This document shows positions 44,859 to 59,100 of a stretch of DNA of 64,000 bases, piece after piece; the first letter of the stretch is position 1; every line of letters starts with the position of its first letter. The position numbers and the translations under genes are program-made. The notes below the pieces were generated by a model, which was given only the letters and a program-made list of their open reading frames with translations, searched no databases and was not told the DNA's origin. Source of the DNA: CAVTPD01 sp963736575 (GTDB lineage: Bacteria > Bacteroidota > Bacteroidia > Cytophagales > JAAEPT01); contig CAVTPD010000001.1 of assembly GCA_963736575.1 (NCBI GenBank), positions 2,232,001 through 2,296,000 of the forward strand, in the 5' to 3' direction.

Positions 44859-47800
44859 CTACTTCAAGATCGTTACCGTCCCTGATTCTGGGGCTTTGTC
44901 GGGTTCGTTAAATTCTACCGTCCAATAATACGTGGCCATCGGTAGGTTCTTCCCAGCAAACTGATCGTAATATCCGCCGTACTTCTCAAACACTAATTGA
45001 CCCCATCTGTTGTAAACCTTCATCACCGCTTTGTTATAGGCCGTTAAACCTTCTACTACCCAGCTGTCATTTAAACCGTCTCCGTTAGGGGTAAATGCCG
45101 TTGGTGGTAAAAACGGTTTCGTTGCTCTTACATCTATGCTGTCTTTGCTCTCACACGCTCCGTTTACTACTGTTACTACCAATCTAGCTACTTCTTCATC
45201 TAATGGATCTATTATTGGATTTACTATGCTTTGGTCATTCAACCATGCTAATATCTCCGATTCCGTTAGTTTTGACGTTAAGCTTTCAGCGTTCCAGCTT
45301 GCTACATAATCTGTAGGTTGTAAATTCGTCACATAACCATTCAACTGGTATTCCGGTAAGTCGTTGTTTACATCTACAGGTACTGTAATTACTGGTTTCC
45401 CTTCTACTATGATGACCGGTTTCTCATCTATGGTTACCTCAAACGGTCCGTTCTCTGCTTTGCTGTAGAACTCCTGACAACCCTTGATGTTCGTTAATTC
45501 TACACTTATATCTCCTTGTTGACTTGGACTCCCCAGCGTGATCGTTGTACCTGTTAAAACACTACCGTCTCCCAAGGTCCATATTGCCTCTTCTATCTTA
45601 TAGTGTTTATCGTCTGCCGTCGCTTGACCCGAGCTTACCGATAGAGATAGGTCATTGTCACTCTCACAAATTAAGTTATCTCCTACAATAGTAAATGCTT
45701 CAAACGTATAATCTCGTAAACTAATTTGATCACTGGCTGTACTTGTAGTAAAACAGCCTTGACTTGGATCTGTTAAACTAGCATTTACTATAATGTCTCC
45801 GTCTGTTAAGTTTTCGATGCCTGGTAGAAGTAAACTTCCATCTGACTGATTGGATGGTATTGCTCCTGTTGGGTTTCCAACAATTGTAAAATTATATTCT
45901 ACATCTACTCCCGTTAAGTTTACTCCCGATCCGCCTTCTACTTTTATATCATACGCGCTTTCTAATCCACAGATCGCATACAAGTCTCTTGTGAGTACCG
46001 AATCTAAGGGCGATTCATTGTCTAAGCTTAAAGCTACCTCAAATGGCTTTTCTGATAATAGGTCTATTGTAGTATCTGCTTCTGCTCCGTAATATCCACA
46101 GGCGTTGCCGTATTCTACTATTATAGTTGAGGCAGCATCCGTAAAGGCTGGCATTTCTGATTTCGATACATTTAGAGTAGCACTTGTAGTCGTTCCTAAA
46201 TCTAATCCTCCAAAACTCCATCTGTATTCTGTATGGTTTGTTCCTGTTGGTGTAGTTTCTAGTACTTCCCCTGTAGTGGTCTCACAGATACTGTTCCCCC
46301 CTCCTTGTATTTCTACAATAGAGTTTAAGTAATCCGCCGATCTTGGTGCTAGGTCAACAATTACCTCTATTGAATCTGTTTCTGAATCCCCACAGGTATT
46401 AGTAGCTGTAGCGTATATCCATACCGTCTCTTTTTGTGCATCATTTAAGGCGCTCTGTTGGATAAAATCCACATCCACATTTGCACTACCTTGACCTGTA
46501 GCTACAAGAGCTTGGCTTGATGTTGACCAACTATAAGTAACTCCTGTTACTGCCGCTACACTATAGCTTCCTGTTGTGTTTTCACACACGCCTGTTGTTG
46601 CTCCTGTTATACTTGGTTGGGCTGGTACGTCTTGCACTTTGAAATTAACCGTTCTTGCTTGTTGGCTACAACCCACTACCGTAGAGTTAATCGTCCATAC
46701 CGCATCTACTTTGCCTGCCGTACTGAAGGTGATGCTTTCTACTTCATTTGAACTGGTTAAACCTGTTGTTCCACTCCATTGTGCCGTCTCACCATTAACA
46801 GTATTTGGTGCCGCTCCTTCTATTTTTACTGTTTGATTGACACATACTTCTATCGAATCTCCATTATTCGTAATCACTACTCCATCTACACTAATTACAG
46901 GGGATGTCACCGCTCCTTTTTGTTCTATCCTTACTGTTGCTGCTGTACTTGAGCCACACGTTCCGTTACTTACTATCCATTCTAATACTGTAATTGTATT
47001 CAGGCCTAGATTTTCAATAGTTGCTGTTGGATTGTTCTCCTCTCCCAATTTAATCTTCCCAGGGCCGCTGATTACCGTCCATGTTCCTGTGCCCTCTAAA
47101 GGTGCATCTCCTACTACCGTTTGTGCTACATCACAGGTTTGGTACGTATGACTTGTTTTCCCGGTTTCTACTGTTGAGGCACTTGGCTCTTCTTCGATAA
47201 CCAAGGTAAAATCATCCTTCGTTGATGGAGGATTTACCGTATTCACAACTTCGTATTTAAAAACGTAGGTTCCTGCTGGTGCATTTGAGGGCACCGTTAA
47301 GTCTTGTGTTCCGCTTGTATAGGTCTGAGGACCACTTACGGTTATCCAACTTCCCGTCTCTATGCCTGGTATTAAGCCATTGCCAGCTCTTGTAAAAGGT
47401 AAGTTTGATATACACATTGTACTATCCTTACCCGCATACGCTGTTGTCTTAGATACTTTCTCTACCCAACCTTCTAATTCCTTATCCGGACATACATTAC
47501 TATCGTCATTTAATATTACAAGCACTTTAGTTGCTCCATCATTTGTAAGACCCGATAAGGTAGCATCGTCTCCACTTGGTGCTAATGTACCTTGTTCAGC
47601 AGCTATTGGCTTGCTCCACGTTGGTGTATAGCCTGTTGGGCTATAGCTTACACTCATATCAAAACTTGTATTTCCTGTTAACACTGTATCTCTAAGAAGC
47701 TTGCCATTGTTGTTGCATCTAGCAAATCCCATGTTTGAACTGTGTCTACCGTTGTAATGACAGCTGAACCGCTTAACGTTCCTATACAACCGTTGGCATC

Positions 47801-50800
47801 CGTTAGGTTTTCTAGCGTATATGTGCCCGCTTCACTTACAGCATACGTATCGCCATCTAACGATCCTGTTAAGCTGGTTGTCAAGTTCGTTACATCTCTA
47901 TAAATATCTACCGAATAAGGCGCTGTTCCTTTTGGAAAGTTTACTGTTAAATCAGTAGTCATTACGCCATCATTACAGATCGTTTTAGTGCCACTTAGTG
48001 TACCTGTTGGTACTTCATAAGTAGCTAAACTTACCGGATTGGTGCTTACCGTACAATTATCTCCATTACTAGTTAAACTTACACTGTAGTTCCCTTTTTG
48101 ATCTACCGTAAAGGTGCTGCTTGGACCTACTTCGTTTGTTATGAGTTTGGGTAGAGGCGTCTGGCTTTGTTATCGTTATATTATAATCGGTTGCTGTTCC
48201 GGTGGTGCTATAATTAACTGTTAATACCGTACTACCTTCTTCACATATAGTAGCATCTGTTAACACTGTTGTTCCCGTAGCTGGGCAGGAGCATCTTTGG
48301 GTTAAGCCTGTAATAGCTACCCCTCCATTACAATTACTACCATCTGTAACGTTTATCGCTACTGTATTACTCTCATTTATGGCATTACTTAACCATATTC
48401 CAGATCCTGTTGCCGTTTCCGTAAACGTTATTCCGCCAACACTGCTGGTTTCTGTAAGTACTATGCTTGAAGTGTCGCCTTGAGTAACATTCACTCTTAT
48501 CTGAAACTCGTCATTGGCTAACGATGAATTTACATCACTACACTCTAAAGTAGCTGATGCCGCAACATCATTTATATAACTTACTTCTGCACTACCTGAT
48601 ACTGTTCCTGAACACGTATTCGCATCCACTAAGTTATCTATCGTATACGTTCCCGATTCTGTAACAGCTACCGTATGTGGACTCGTTAAACCCGTTAAAT
48701 TTTGAGTTACGCTTCCTCCCATTAAATCAACATCAAATGGGCCCGTGCCTGCTGTTAACTCTATAGTCAACGTTTGGGTTGATACTCCGTCATCACATAT
48801 ACTGCCACTGCCTGTAATTGTGGCTGTTGGTAAGGCGTTGATATTTACTATTACAGAATCGTATTTAGAACAAGTACTGTTGCCAAAACTTGATCCGTCT
48901 GCATCTTCCACTTCTAAATAATAAATACCCGAATCTGCTAAAGACAATGTTGTTACATCTAAGTCACTGTAGGTGGTTGATGGAGCTACAAGTTCAGTTT
49001 TAGGGGAATTAACATCTGCTTTGTGGTACCATGTGTAATAAAACCCTCCTAAATCAGCTGAATTAGTTAAATCAGCGCTACCGGTTAAAGTCATTGCTTC
49101 TCCTTCACAGTATTCTATAGAAACACCACTACCATTCTGGTCTACGGTAACCGATACGGGTGCAGTACAAGTAATACAGGGATTAACCAAAACTGAATCT
49201 TTGTATATATTATCCAACGAAGCAGCAAGCTTCATGTCATCAATAACAAAGTCATTACCGCCAGAACCGGCTAAATTAGCATCTCCTTTAGCTCTAATAG
49301 TTAATGTATAAGTTCCATTTGCTGGAGCAGTCCAAACAGAACTCAATTCTTTCCAATCGTTATTTTTAGCTAACTCAATAGATGCTATTTCAACCGAAGC
49401 AGCTGAAGGACCATCTATGATAAAACTTATGCTGGCAGACTTTCCATTGGTGTTAGAGGTAAAATTTACTGCATTTGCAACAAAAATAGAAAACAAATAA
49501 TCTTTGCTAATTTCCGCATTAAAGTCATATGCAATTACATCTCCATCTGTACTTTTTGGGTCTACAAATAGCATATTTCCCGTACCTGTTGTATGGTCTC
49601 CAAGATCTACACAAAAACCACCACAACCTGTTGATGTAGGGTCTGTTAAAACAGAAAATGTTCCTTGAGAAGTCCCTTGATCATATAAGCCATTAGCACT
49701 TCCATATTTAAACCCATTAATACCCAATTCATAATCTCCATTTTGTATTAAACTTCCTGAAGGAAAGTTGGCTATAGCTTTATACCAAGTTTGAGTAGTT
49801 GGCTTCACATAAATCTCAGAGCCTGTACCAACAACCAGTCCATTCGCTTGCCATTCTTTAATAACTCCAATAACATCTCCTGTTGAAGCATTTATTGCTT
49901 CTGCACTTAAACGAACTGAATCTCCTGTACAAGCATCTGCAGATGCATTCACTTCAAAACAATCGCTTATAGGATCAATTGTTAATGTTGCTGTTTGAGT
50001 AGATGGACCACCAAAGAAAATATTATCGATAGCAAAATCCCTACCTGCCGAAGGTGCTTTAACTTGACGAATTTCAATTACAGCTGAAGAACTGCTAGAA
50101 GAATTCCATGATACTGTATCGGTTTTCCAACGACATACTCCTTCATATTCACCACGGCCATCTGTAGTGAATGTTTTAACCAAACCTCCATTAATGTATA
50201 CATTAAACGTAGCGTCAATATCAGCTACTCTTGCAGTGTTATAAGGATCTGCGTCCCATGATATATTTGTATGATCCATGGAGAATAAATAGTCCTTAGA
50301 TGGACTAACATTTACAGTCTCTTTCCATATAACACCTTCTCCAGCACCTGAATTATTAGGAAACCCATCTGCGTATAAAAAATCCCCATCACCTGAACAC
50401 TGTTGATCAAGATCTTTAGTGGGTGTAGCAGACCAATAAGACTGCTCGGGCGTTACATAAGAATCAATTCTATATTGTCCTGAAGATGGTGTACCGGTTG
50501 ATGTCCCCATTTCAGAATCAAACCCAACATCTCCATTTTCAAAATCACCATTTATGGTTCTGTTATCTGAAACTATATCTGCAGTAGCGGTAAAATTTAA
50601 TGATCCAGTTAGTCCTAAAGTAGCTTTAGTTATTTTAGATGTTGGGCTTGAAACAAAAGCCGAAGGTTGCCATTCTATGCTAGTTATATTCCCATATGCT
50701 TCAATTTCAATTTCATCACCTAAACAATAGGATGTTTTTGGTGTTGACAAGAGTCTAACAAACAATTCTCGTTCTTGTATATTGATAGCGCCCTCAGAAT

Positions 50801-51878
50801 AACAGCTTATATTATTTTTCTCAGAAGGATCTTCTACTTCTCTTACTGAATAGGTTCCTGCTTGGTCTGTTGAAATCGACAAACCAGTTTGCCCAGTGGC
50901 TAAACCATCTTTATACCAAAAGAAGGAGTTGCTGGCATTTTCATACGAAGTAACATTTAATGTAGTATTATCGGCACCGGAAACGATGATATTCTCTGTA
51001 GCACTTACTCCCACATTTGTAATTACAGGCGTACAGCAACCAACTGTTGTTTTACTTGCTGGTGGTGTTTCTTCCATGTCGCAATAAGAAGTAAAGCCCC
51101 AATCCATTATTATGGACCTATGATTTGACGAATATATTACTGATTTATTAGGTGTAGCTTTTATACCACCAGAACCTGTGATAGGTTGTGATGTTGTTGG
51201 GTTATCTGGAAACCAATAAAATTCAGAAATTTTGTTGTTGGAAGAACCAGCTGGATTAGTGATAATTTCAACAGTATAATTACCTTTCGGTATATCTAAA
51301 CCTACTGGTATTTTAAGCAAACTTATTACATTAGGTGGCTTTGTAAATGTATAAAGCTGTGAATACTGAGTACCAATTTTTACCTGAACATCTGTATTAC
51401 CAGCATTATAAACCTTGATAGGAATAGTTATCTCGTTAAGTCTAATATCATTTGAGAAAACTACATCCATGGAATAAGTACCTTGAGTAGCTCCTATTGC
51501 CTGGCCCCCAGTTAGTGAAAAACTAGCAGAAGGAATAAAATCCTTTACTCCGGTCTCTTTAACATAGAAAAAAGTTCTTTCATCCCAACCCGGAGTTATG
51601 GGTACTGGGGTTGGGGTTGTATATCTATATGGAGACACAAAATAAGTCCCTTCGTCATTTTGGCCATAATATCTATCAATAGTATCTATGGGTGTATTGG
51701 TAGCATCGTATATTATTTCATACCAACGGTAACGTGCTGTGGCTTCTGAATTTGTAATTTCCCAAGATGCATATTGGTTTTCACACCAATCGGTAACATT
51801 AAAATTTTCAGTGCCACATTGTGCCCAAGACACAATACTAAAAAACAATAAACAGAGTGATAATAGTCCTTTCTTCAT
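44859..51878 (-). CDS. Giant SprB-like surface protein with T9SS type-B tail (two frameshifts)
   Basis: About 2,340 codons as one gene. The start (MKKGLLSLCLLFFSIVSWAQCG) is a signal peptide. The N-terminal half (48069-51878) has carbohydrate-binding-like beta domains and Ig/PKD-like repeats; the rest is Ser/Thr-rich Ig-like repeats (e.g. CSGTVSGSAEVSY, TGATTGVCENTTGSYSV). The C-terminus is the 'gliding motility-associated' type-B sorting domain: FTPNGDGLNDSWVVEGL, KVYNRWGQLVFEKYGGYYDQF. Frame breaks near 48145 and 47700 split it into three readable pieces that continue one another. Predicted cell-surface adhesin exported by T9SS, similar in plan to SprB of Flavobacterium johnsoniae but shorter. 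Confidence 0.83.
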
Positions 51879-52083
51879 TAACTTAATTTTTCATTCAATT
51901 CTTAAATAGATACGTTTTTAAGCTAAAAAGTAACATCTAAACCTATCCAAGTCCCAAAAATATGTTTAAACCTGTTTATTTTTATGAAAAACAAACAAAA
52001 CATAATTCATTACTAAATACTAATACTCTTAAACCGAACAAAAAAAGACTAAACAGAGTTAAGTTAGTTCTAACACACAACTC

Positions 52084-53046
52084 ATGGAAATAACCTTAAC
52101 ATCGTTTGCAATACTATTTACCATTTTATCTTATTTACCACTTGTCCCCAACAAACATTGGTTTTTTAGAATCTGGGATTTCCCCAGAATTCAATTATGC
52201 CTATTACAATTAGTTACGCTAGTTCTTTGGGTAATTTTTATTGGTCTACTCACCTATCTTTCAATTTTCTTGTTCGCCATTACAGCTTTTACTTTTTTAT
52301 ATAATTTTAATAAAATAAGACACCATACATTTTTAACCCCAAAAGAAGCCGATAGTTGCAGCGTTACCAACGAACGTAAAATTTCAATTGTTTCGGCAAA
52401 TGTTTTACAAGAAAACAACAATTATAAGGGCTTCATTAACATTATTAAATCGGCAAATCCAGATATATTCCTTACCATGGAATCAAATAAAGAATGGGAG
52501 AAGAATCTAGCTGAATTAGAAAAGGACTACCCTTTTCTGGTGAAATGTCCTTTAGAAAACCTGTATGGCATGAATCTGTATTCTAAACTTGAATTAAAGG
52601 ATACAGAACTACGTTATTTAGTTCAAGATGAAATCCCATCTATTAGAACAAAAATACAATTACGCGGTGGCGAATACATTGAACTGTTTTGTGCTCACCC
52701 TGAACCACCAAGCCCTACCGAAAGTGAAACTTCGGAAGAAAGAGATTTTGAATTGATGTTAATTGCCAGAGAGATTGCAAAAAGTGATTTACCTGTATTA
52801 ACAATTGGCGATTTTAATGATGTTACTTGGTCTAGAAATGTAAAACGATTTAAAAAAGCTACCCAATTAAAAGACCCAAGAATTGGTAGAGGTTTCTTTT
52901 CAACTTATAATGCTAAATATAAGTTGCTACGCTTCCCTATTGATCACATTTACCATTCAGACCATTTTGGTTTAGATTACATTAAAAAAATGCCTTTTTA
53001 TGGATCCGATCATTTTGCTATGAATTATTCGCTTTGCCTTAAATAG
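52084..53046 (+). CDS. Membrane-anchored endonuclease/exonuclease/phosphatase family protein
   Basis: 320 residues. Two or three hydrophobic segments fill the first 80 residues (ITLTSFAILFTILSYLPLV, LLQLVTLVLWVIFIGLL), followed by an EEP domain: ISIVSANVLQENNNY, DIFLTMESNKEW (metal-binding Glu), LTIGDFNDVTWS (Asp-Asn), and PFYGSDHFAMNYS (Asp-His). This plan occurs in many Bacteroidota 'EEP family' membrane proteins of unknown substrate. Faces the opposite direction to both giant genes and is closed by a bidirectional terminator. Confidence 0.87.
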   Translation: MEITLTSFAILFTILSYLPLVPNKHWFFRIWDFPRIQLCLLQLVTLVLWVIFIGLLTYLSIFLFAITAFTFLYNFNKIRHHTFLTPKEADSCSVTNERKISIVSANVLQENNNYKGFINIIKSANPDIFLTMESNKEWEKNLAELEKDYPFLVKCPLENLYGMNLYSKLELKDTELRYLVQDEIPSIRTKIQLRGGEYIELFCAHPEPPSPTESETSEERDFELMLIAREIAKSDLPVLTIGDFNDVTWSRNVKRFKKATQLKDPRIGRGFFSTYNAKYKLLRFPIDHIYHSDHFGLDYIKKMPFYGSDHFAMNYSLCLK

Positions 53047-53090
53047 AGTTTTTAGAAATTTTTATGATAACACTTTCCTCTATATAAAGT

Positions 53091-53120
53091 AAAAAAGCCA
53101 TCTGATAAGGATGGCTTTTT
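53091..53120. terminator. Bidirectional terminator between EEP gene and second giant gene
   Basis: AAAAAGCCATC pairs with GATGGCTTTTT around a 7-base loop, with A- and T-runs on either side. Serves convergent genes ending at 53046 and 53139. Confidence 0.9.
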
Positions 53121-53138
53121 ATATCTATTATTAACTTT

Positions 53139-56100
53139 TTACCTAGCAATATTTACCCATCCTGAAACTTGCGTTCTATCGGGTAATCTAATTTCATAGA
53201 AATAAGTACCGTCTGGTGCACTACCACCATCCCATTCGTTATTATAGTTATTATTCTCGTAAGACAATGTTCCCCAACGATCGTATACTTTAACCCTAGT
53301 ATATTCTTCTAGTCCCATAATGTAGAAAACATCATTTGTGCCATCTCCGTTTGGTGTAAATATATTAGGCACATAGAATTCGGAAGGAACGTTTACTGTA
53401 AATTGATCTAAACAACCTTTTGCATCTTGCAATAAAACAGTATAAGGAGATTTATCCTTGGTTATTGTTTGTGCAAGATTATCGAATAGTGTAGGCGATG
53501 TATGATCTACATAATTAGCGCCTTCAAGACTAATTTGGTAGGGAGCAGCACCTCCGTATATAGTATTAACTATCACTTGTCCTGTTGGCTCATCAAACTT
53601 TGAAGGAACTGAATCATACTCGGCATATAGATGCACTCCGTCTTCAACATCAAACCAAGTTTGAGTTAATGTATCTGTAATTAGTCCTGTGTTCTCATCG
53701 TAAACGTATTCCGTTCTCCAAGCAGCATAGATACATGCATTACCTGTAGTCTTGTTCGTTTGTTTAACAAACAGACTGTAAGAACCTGCCGTTAGATTGG
53801 TAAAAACAGAGTCTGTACCAAAAATGCTTGGATCAAGTGAATATCCATACGCATACTTATTGGTATCTGCATTATAAATTTCGAAGAATTCATACATACC
53901 ATTATCGCCTTGGTAGCAAGAAACATCTATTACTGTATCTTTTACAGATACAATTGTAGATGGTACGTATATGTCAAATGTGTTTTTACAACTAGGATCA
54001 CTAGCGTCTTTCATATAAACCTCATAAGAACCACCAACTAAGTTTTCAAAACTTGTATTGGCAGTACTGTAATCAAGTTCATTATTAAGGCTGAACTCAT
54101 AAGGTGTAATACCATTAATAAAGCTAGATAATTCTATGGCTCCGGTTGTATCACCACAACTATCTGGACTTACAGCATAGTTCAGTAATAACTTGGCAGG
54201 TTTAGCAATTGATTTAATAAAATCTTCTCTACAATCCAATGAATCGTAAACAGCAATTATATAATTGCCCGCACTTAAAGAAGAAAACAAAGAATCTGGG
54301 CCTTTAGGGTAAATAATAGAATCGGTATTAAAACCGTCTCTTAATTCAAACATAAAAGGCGTAGGTGCTGAACCATAAACCGTTTTAATGTCTATATAAG
54401 CATTAACATTATTACAAGAGTTTGATGTTATTACGTCAAGACTATCAATACCCGATTTTCTAGTAATTGAAAAACTAGTGGTATCTAAACAATTGAAAAC
54501 ATTGTCTTGTGTAACCACAATATAAATCCCAGTTGTTAAGCTATCCATCTCAACTTCCATATCTCCTTTATTTAAGAAGGCTGAAGCTGTAGAATACTTA
54601 TACCCATAAGCACCGCTACCACCAACGGTAGAATCGATTATTGCTTTACCTACAGCTTGATTACATTCTCCTTGCTGTGCTTGAGAAATGTAAGTAGTGA
54701 TTTTGGGTACTTCTAAAATTTCGAAAGGAAACTCATTAGTACAATTTTTTAAGTCCTCTACATAAATTGTGTCTTTACCGCCCGGTAAATTAGAATAGGT
54801 AAAAGTACCTGCTCCTGAATTTATGTTTGTATTAAATGTAACAACAAGTGGTTCTGTTCCTCCGGAAACTTCTACGGTTAATTCACCAAAGTCATTATCA
54901 CACCCAATATCCATTCTACTTACTTCTTTAATAAATAGTGAATCTGGTTGAGTTAGTGTTTCGGAAATTGGAATCTCACAACCTGTAGCGTCTCTAACAT
55001 AGACCACATAATTTCCGGCGGATAAACTTGTAAAAGTATTGGTCACACTATAATTCAGGTTATCATTAAAACTGAACTCGTATGGTGCAACACCACCATC
55101 AACATTAAAAATCCTAACTGAACCGTTGGTATCTTTAAAACATGTTGGTTCTGTTTTAGCTATATCATAAGTTAAGACCCCAGTTAAATCTACTGATTTA
55201 GAAACGGAACATCCTTTAGCATCTTCAACAGTAAAGGCATAAAGACCTGGCCCTACATTAGTCATAGTAGTGTCTTTTGCTAACACAAAACCAGCACCAT
55301 TAATATCTAAGTTATATGGTGAAGTACCCCCTACATAATTATTAACCTGAATAGAACCCGGTGTTGTACATGTAGGTGTGTCAATTACGGTAACATTAAA
55401 ATCAACTTTTTCTGTAGTATGTAATGTGACTTTTAAAGTGTCTGATAACACACAATTAATAGCATCTCTAAATACCATATAGAAAGCCGTATCTCCTGCT
55501 AAAGATGCTGTATAATCAAATGTTTTAATGGGTGAAAAACTTATTCCTTTATCATAAGAATAAGAACCATTTACATTTGGAATCCATTTGGCATCAAGTT
55601 CAGCATTAACAGTAACCGTTTCACCAAAACAAACCGTGTCTTTAGAAATTGTAAAATTACCTGTTGGCTTAGTAATTAAATTATCTATTTCAACTTCAAT
55701 TGAATCTGTACAGGTTTGAGGTGTGCTGTTGTCCTTTACTAAAACTTTATATGTTCCGGCAGATAAAGCTGAATAAGTCAATTTAGGAGTAAACGTTATT
55801 CCATTGTCTATTGAAGTAAAATAAGGAACGTTACCACCCGAAACGGTTAACTCAATTTCACCATTAGCCAAATTACACGTTTCATCTGTAGTATCTATTG
55901 AAATGGCTAAACCGCTAAAGTTTGGAATTGTTATCGCTATTTCTTCCGGACAGTTAAGGTTATCATAAATAACCACCTTAAAATTACCTACTGCTACACC
56001 AGTGAAAACAGAATCTAATTGTCTTGGTTGTACAATTGTTCCAGTAGCAAATTCTTGCAATTCAAATTCATAAGGTTTTGGCGCACCTCCTCTAATATTA

Positions 56101-59100
56101 GAAAGAGCAATTATACCATCTTGATTAGTACAAGAAGGTGTTATGTTTTTAATAATATTGGCCACATCAATACCCGCTATTCTAGTTACAGTAATGCTAG
56201 TAGTATCACTACACCCATAAGAAAGATCTCTAGTTACTACATTATATGTTCCTGCGTTTAATCCATCTAAGTCCGTTGCAAAGGAGGTTGAATCTTTAAA
56301 CGAGCCCGAGCCTAAAAACCCGTATTGGAAAAACCCTGAGCCACCAACGGTAGAATCGATTTGAACTACCCCAGAAGCAACATTACAATCGGCTTCTTTT
56401 AAAAGGCTTAAATATGTCTCCAAAGGTTTCTCTTCAGAAATAGTAAAACTTTGTGTTTTAGAACAGCTGTTGGCATCCGTCACATCAACGGCATAAGTTC
56501 CCGCAGAAGGTAAGCTAAATGTATAAGTTCCAGCCCCTGTAAAGTTGTTTGCGCCTTGTACAATATTTAGAATACCTGTACCACCCGAGATATCATAAAC
56601 AATTTCTCCCGTATAACCAGCACACAAAATATCTAATCTAGATACTTCAACTATTGAAATAGAATCTGGATTATTTAAGCTAAAACCAATCGGTAATTCA
56701 CAACCTGCGTTGTCCTTAATATACACCAAATAATTACCCTCCGTTAAACCTGTAAAATCAGATGTTGGAGCATAAGAAGTGTTATTATCAAAACTGAATT
56801 CATAAGGAGCAACTCCACCAGCTACATTGCTAATTGAGATAGAGCCATCGGAACCACCATAACATAATGGATCAACTACAGTACTATCAAATGTAATTGG
56901 ACCTGTAAATGTTATTGACTTAGATTCTGAACACCCGTTATCACCCCTTACTGTAAATAAGTGTGTTCCTACACCCAAACCAGTAAAAGTGAAATTATTA
57001 TCTACTACCGAAGTTGCACCACTTGAAATGGTATAAGGAGAAACGCCTCCTACAATATTATCAACCAGTACAGAGCCATCGGCTACAGTACAAGAGGGTA
57101 ATTGTGTAATGGAAGTGTCAAAAGCAATCTGATCTAAAGTAGTTATTGTTATTGATTCGGTGGCTGAAGAACAACCCGTAATATCTCTAAACACAATATT
57201 TATAGTGGAATCACCAGCTTTATTTCCCGCAAACAAATAATTAGACACATTCGTAAATGCCCCCCCATTTAGACTGAATGAACCGCTTACATTTGGAGTC
57301 TTACCCCCATCTAATGAAACAGTCATATTACTAGTTTCACCAAAACATAGTGGGTTTTTATCCGCTACTATTGTACCTGTTGGTAATGGATTAACTTTAA
57401 TAGTTACTGTTGAAGAGTCTTTACAACCCGTTGGGTTTTGTACTACCACTTTATAAACCTGATCTGAAGTTGGATTTACAATTGGGTTTCTGGAAGTAAG
57501 GTCATCAATGGCAATATTCGGGCTCCATAAAACCGTATTCCCAGCTGCGGTAGTTACCGACATAGTTACTGATTCACCTATACATATAGAAGTATCTGAA
57601 CTGGTTACCATAGCAGGAGTTGATATTACCGAAACAATAACTGAATCAGCATTTCTACACCCATTAGCATCTTCACCTAAAACAATATATTCTGTTGTGC
57701 TTAATGGAGCAGCTGTTGGATTTACAACTGTTGGATTATTTAGAGTAGCAGTTGGAGTCCAACTATAAAAGGATAAACCCGAAGGTGACGCATTCAATTG
57801 AGTAGAAGTCCCTTTACAAATTTCAACATCCAAACCTGCAGAAACAGTTGGTAATGGATTTACCGTTATAAGAACTGAATCTGTAGTACTACATTGATTA
57901 GCATCTTCTACTTCTACCGTATATGTAGTGCTTACAAGTGGACTTGCTATTACTGTATTTCCTGTTGTAGTTGATAAACCGGTAGATGGAGACCAAGTAT
58001 AGGTATTTCCTCCCGAAGCAGTTAACGTGGTATTTCCACCAATACAGATTTCTGCATCTGGTGAAAGTGTTATGGTTGGCAATGGATTTACAGAAACTAA
58101 TACTTCTGCCGAATCTTTACAACCCGTTGGATTTTCTACAACTACTTTATAAACTTGGTCTGAACTTGGATTTACTGTTGGTGTTCTAGAAGTAACATCG
58201 TCAATGACAATATTCGGACTCCATGTTACTGTATTAGCAGCATCTGTGTTTACACTTAGCGTTGCAGATTCTCCTAAACATATTGTAGTATCATTGCTTA
58301 TTCCTATTGGAGGAATAGCGATTACTGAAACATTAACTGTATCTGTATTTACACAACCTTTTACATCTGATCCTGTTAGAATATAATCCGTATCAACTAA
58401 TGGTGCTGCAATAGGGTTTTGGATAGAGGCATTATTTAATGTTGCTGAAGGAGACCAAGTATAACTTTGTAAGCCATTAGGATTACCCGTTAGTTGAACT
58501 GAACTTCCTTTACAGATTTCTACATCTGTTCCAGCAGATACATTTGGTAATGGATTTACGGTTACCAATACCGTTTCTTGATTGGTACATTTTTTAGCAT
58601 CTTCTACTTCTACCGTATAAGTTGTTGTAGTAGTTGGACTGGCTGTTACTGTACTTCCTGTTGTAGTTGATAAACCAGTGGAAGGAGACCAAGTATAGGT
58701 ATTTCCTCCCGAAGCAGTTAACGTGGTATTTCCACCAATACAGATTTCAGCATCTGGTGAAAGTGTTATGGTTGGCAATGGATTTACAGAAACTAATACT
58801 TCTGCCGAATCTTTACAACCCGTTGGATTTTCTACAACTACTTTATAAACTTGGTTTGAACTTGGATTTACTGTTGGGGTTCTGGAAGTAACATCATCAA
58901 TGACAATATTCGGACTCCATGTTACTGTATTAGCAGCATCTGTGTTTACACTTAGCGTTGCAGATTCTCCTAAACATATTGTAGTATCATTGCTTATTCC
59001 TATTGGAGGAATAGCGATTACTGAAACATTTACTGTATCTGTATTTACACAGCCTTTTACATCTGATCCTGTTAGAATATAATCCGTATCAACTAATGGT

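Noticed and set aside
45850..47631. Several plus-strand ORFs opposite the first giant gene
   Set aside because: They are shadow frames of the Thr/Val-rich repeats on the minus strand with no independent support.
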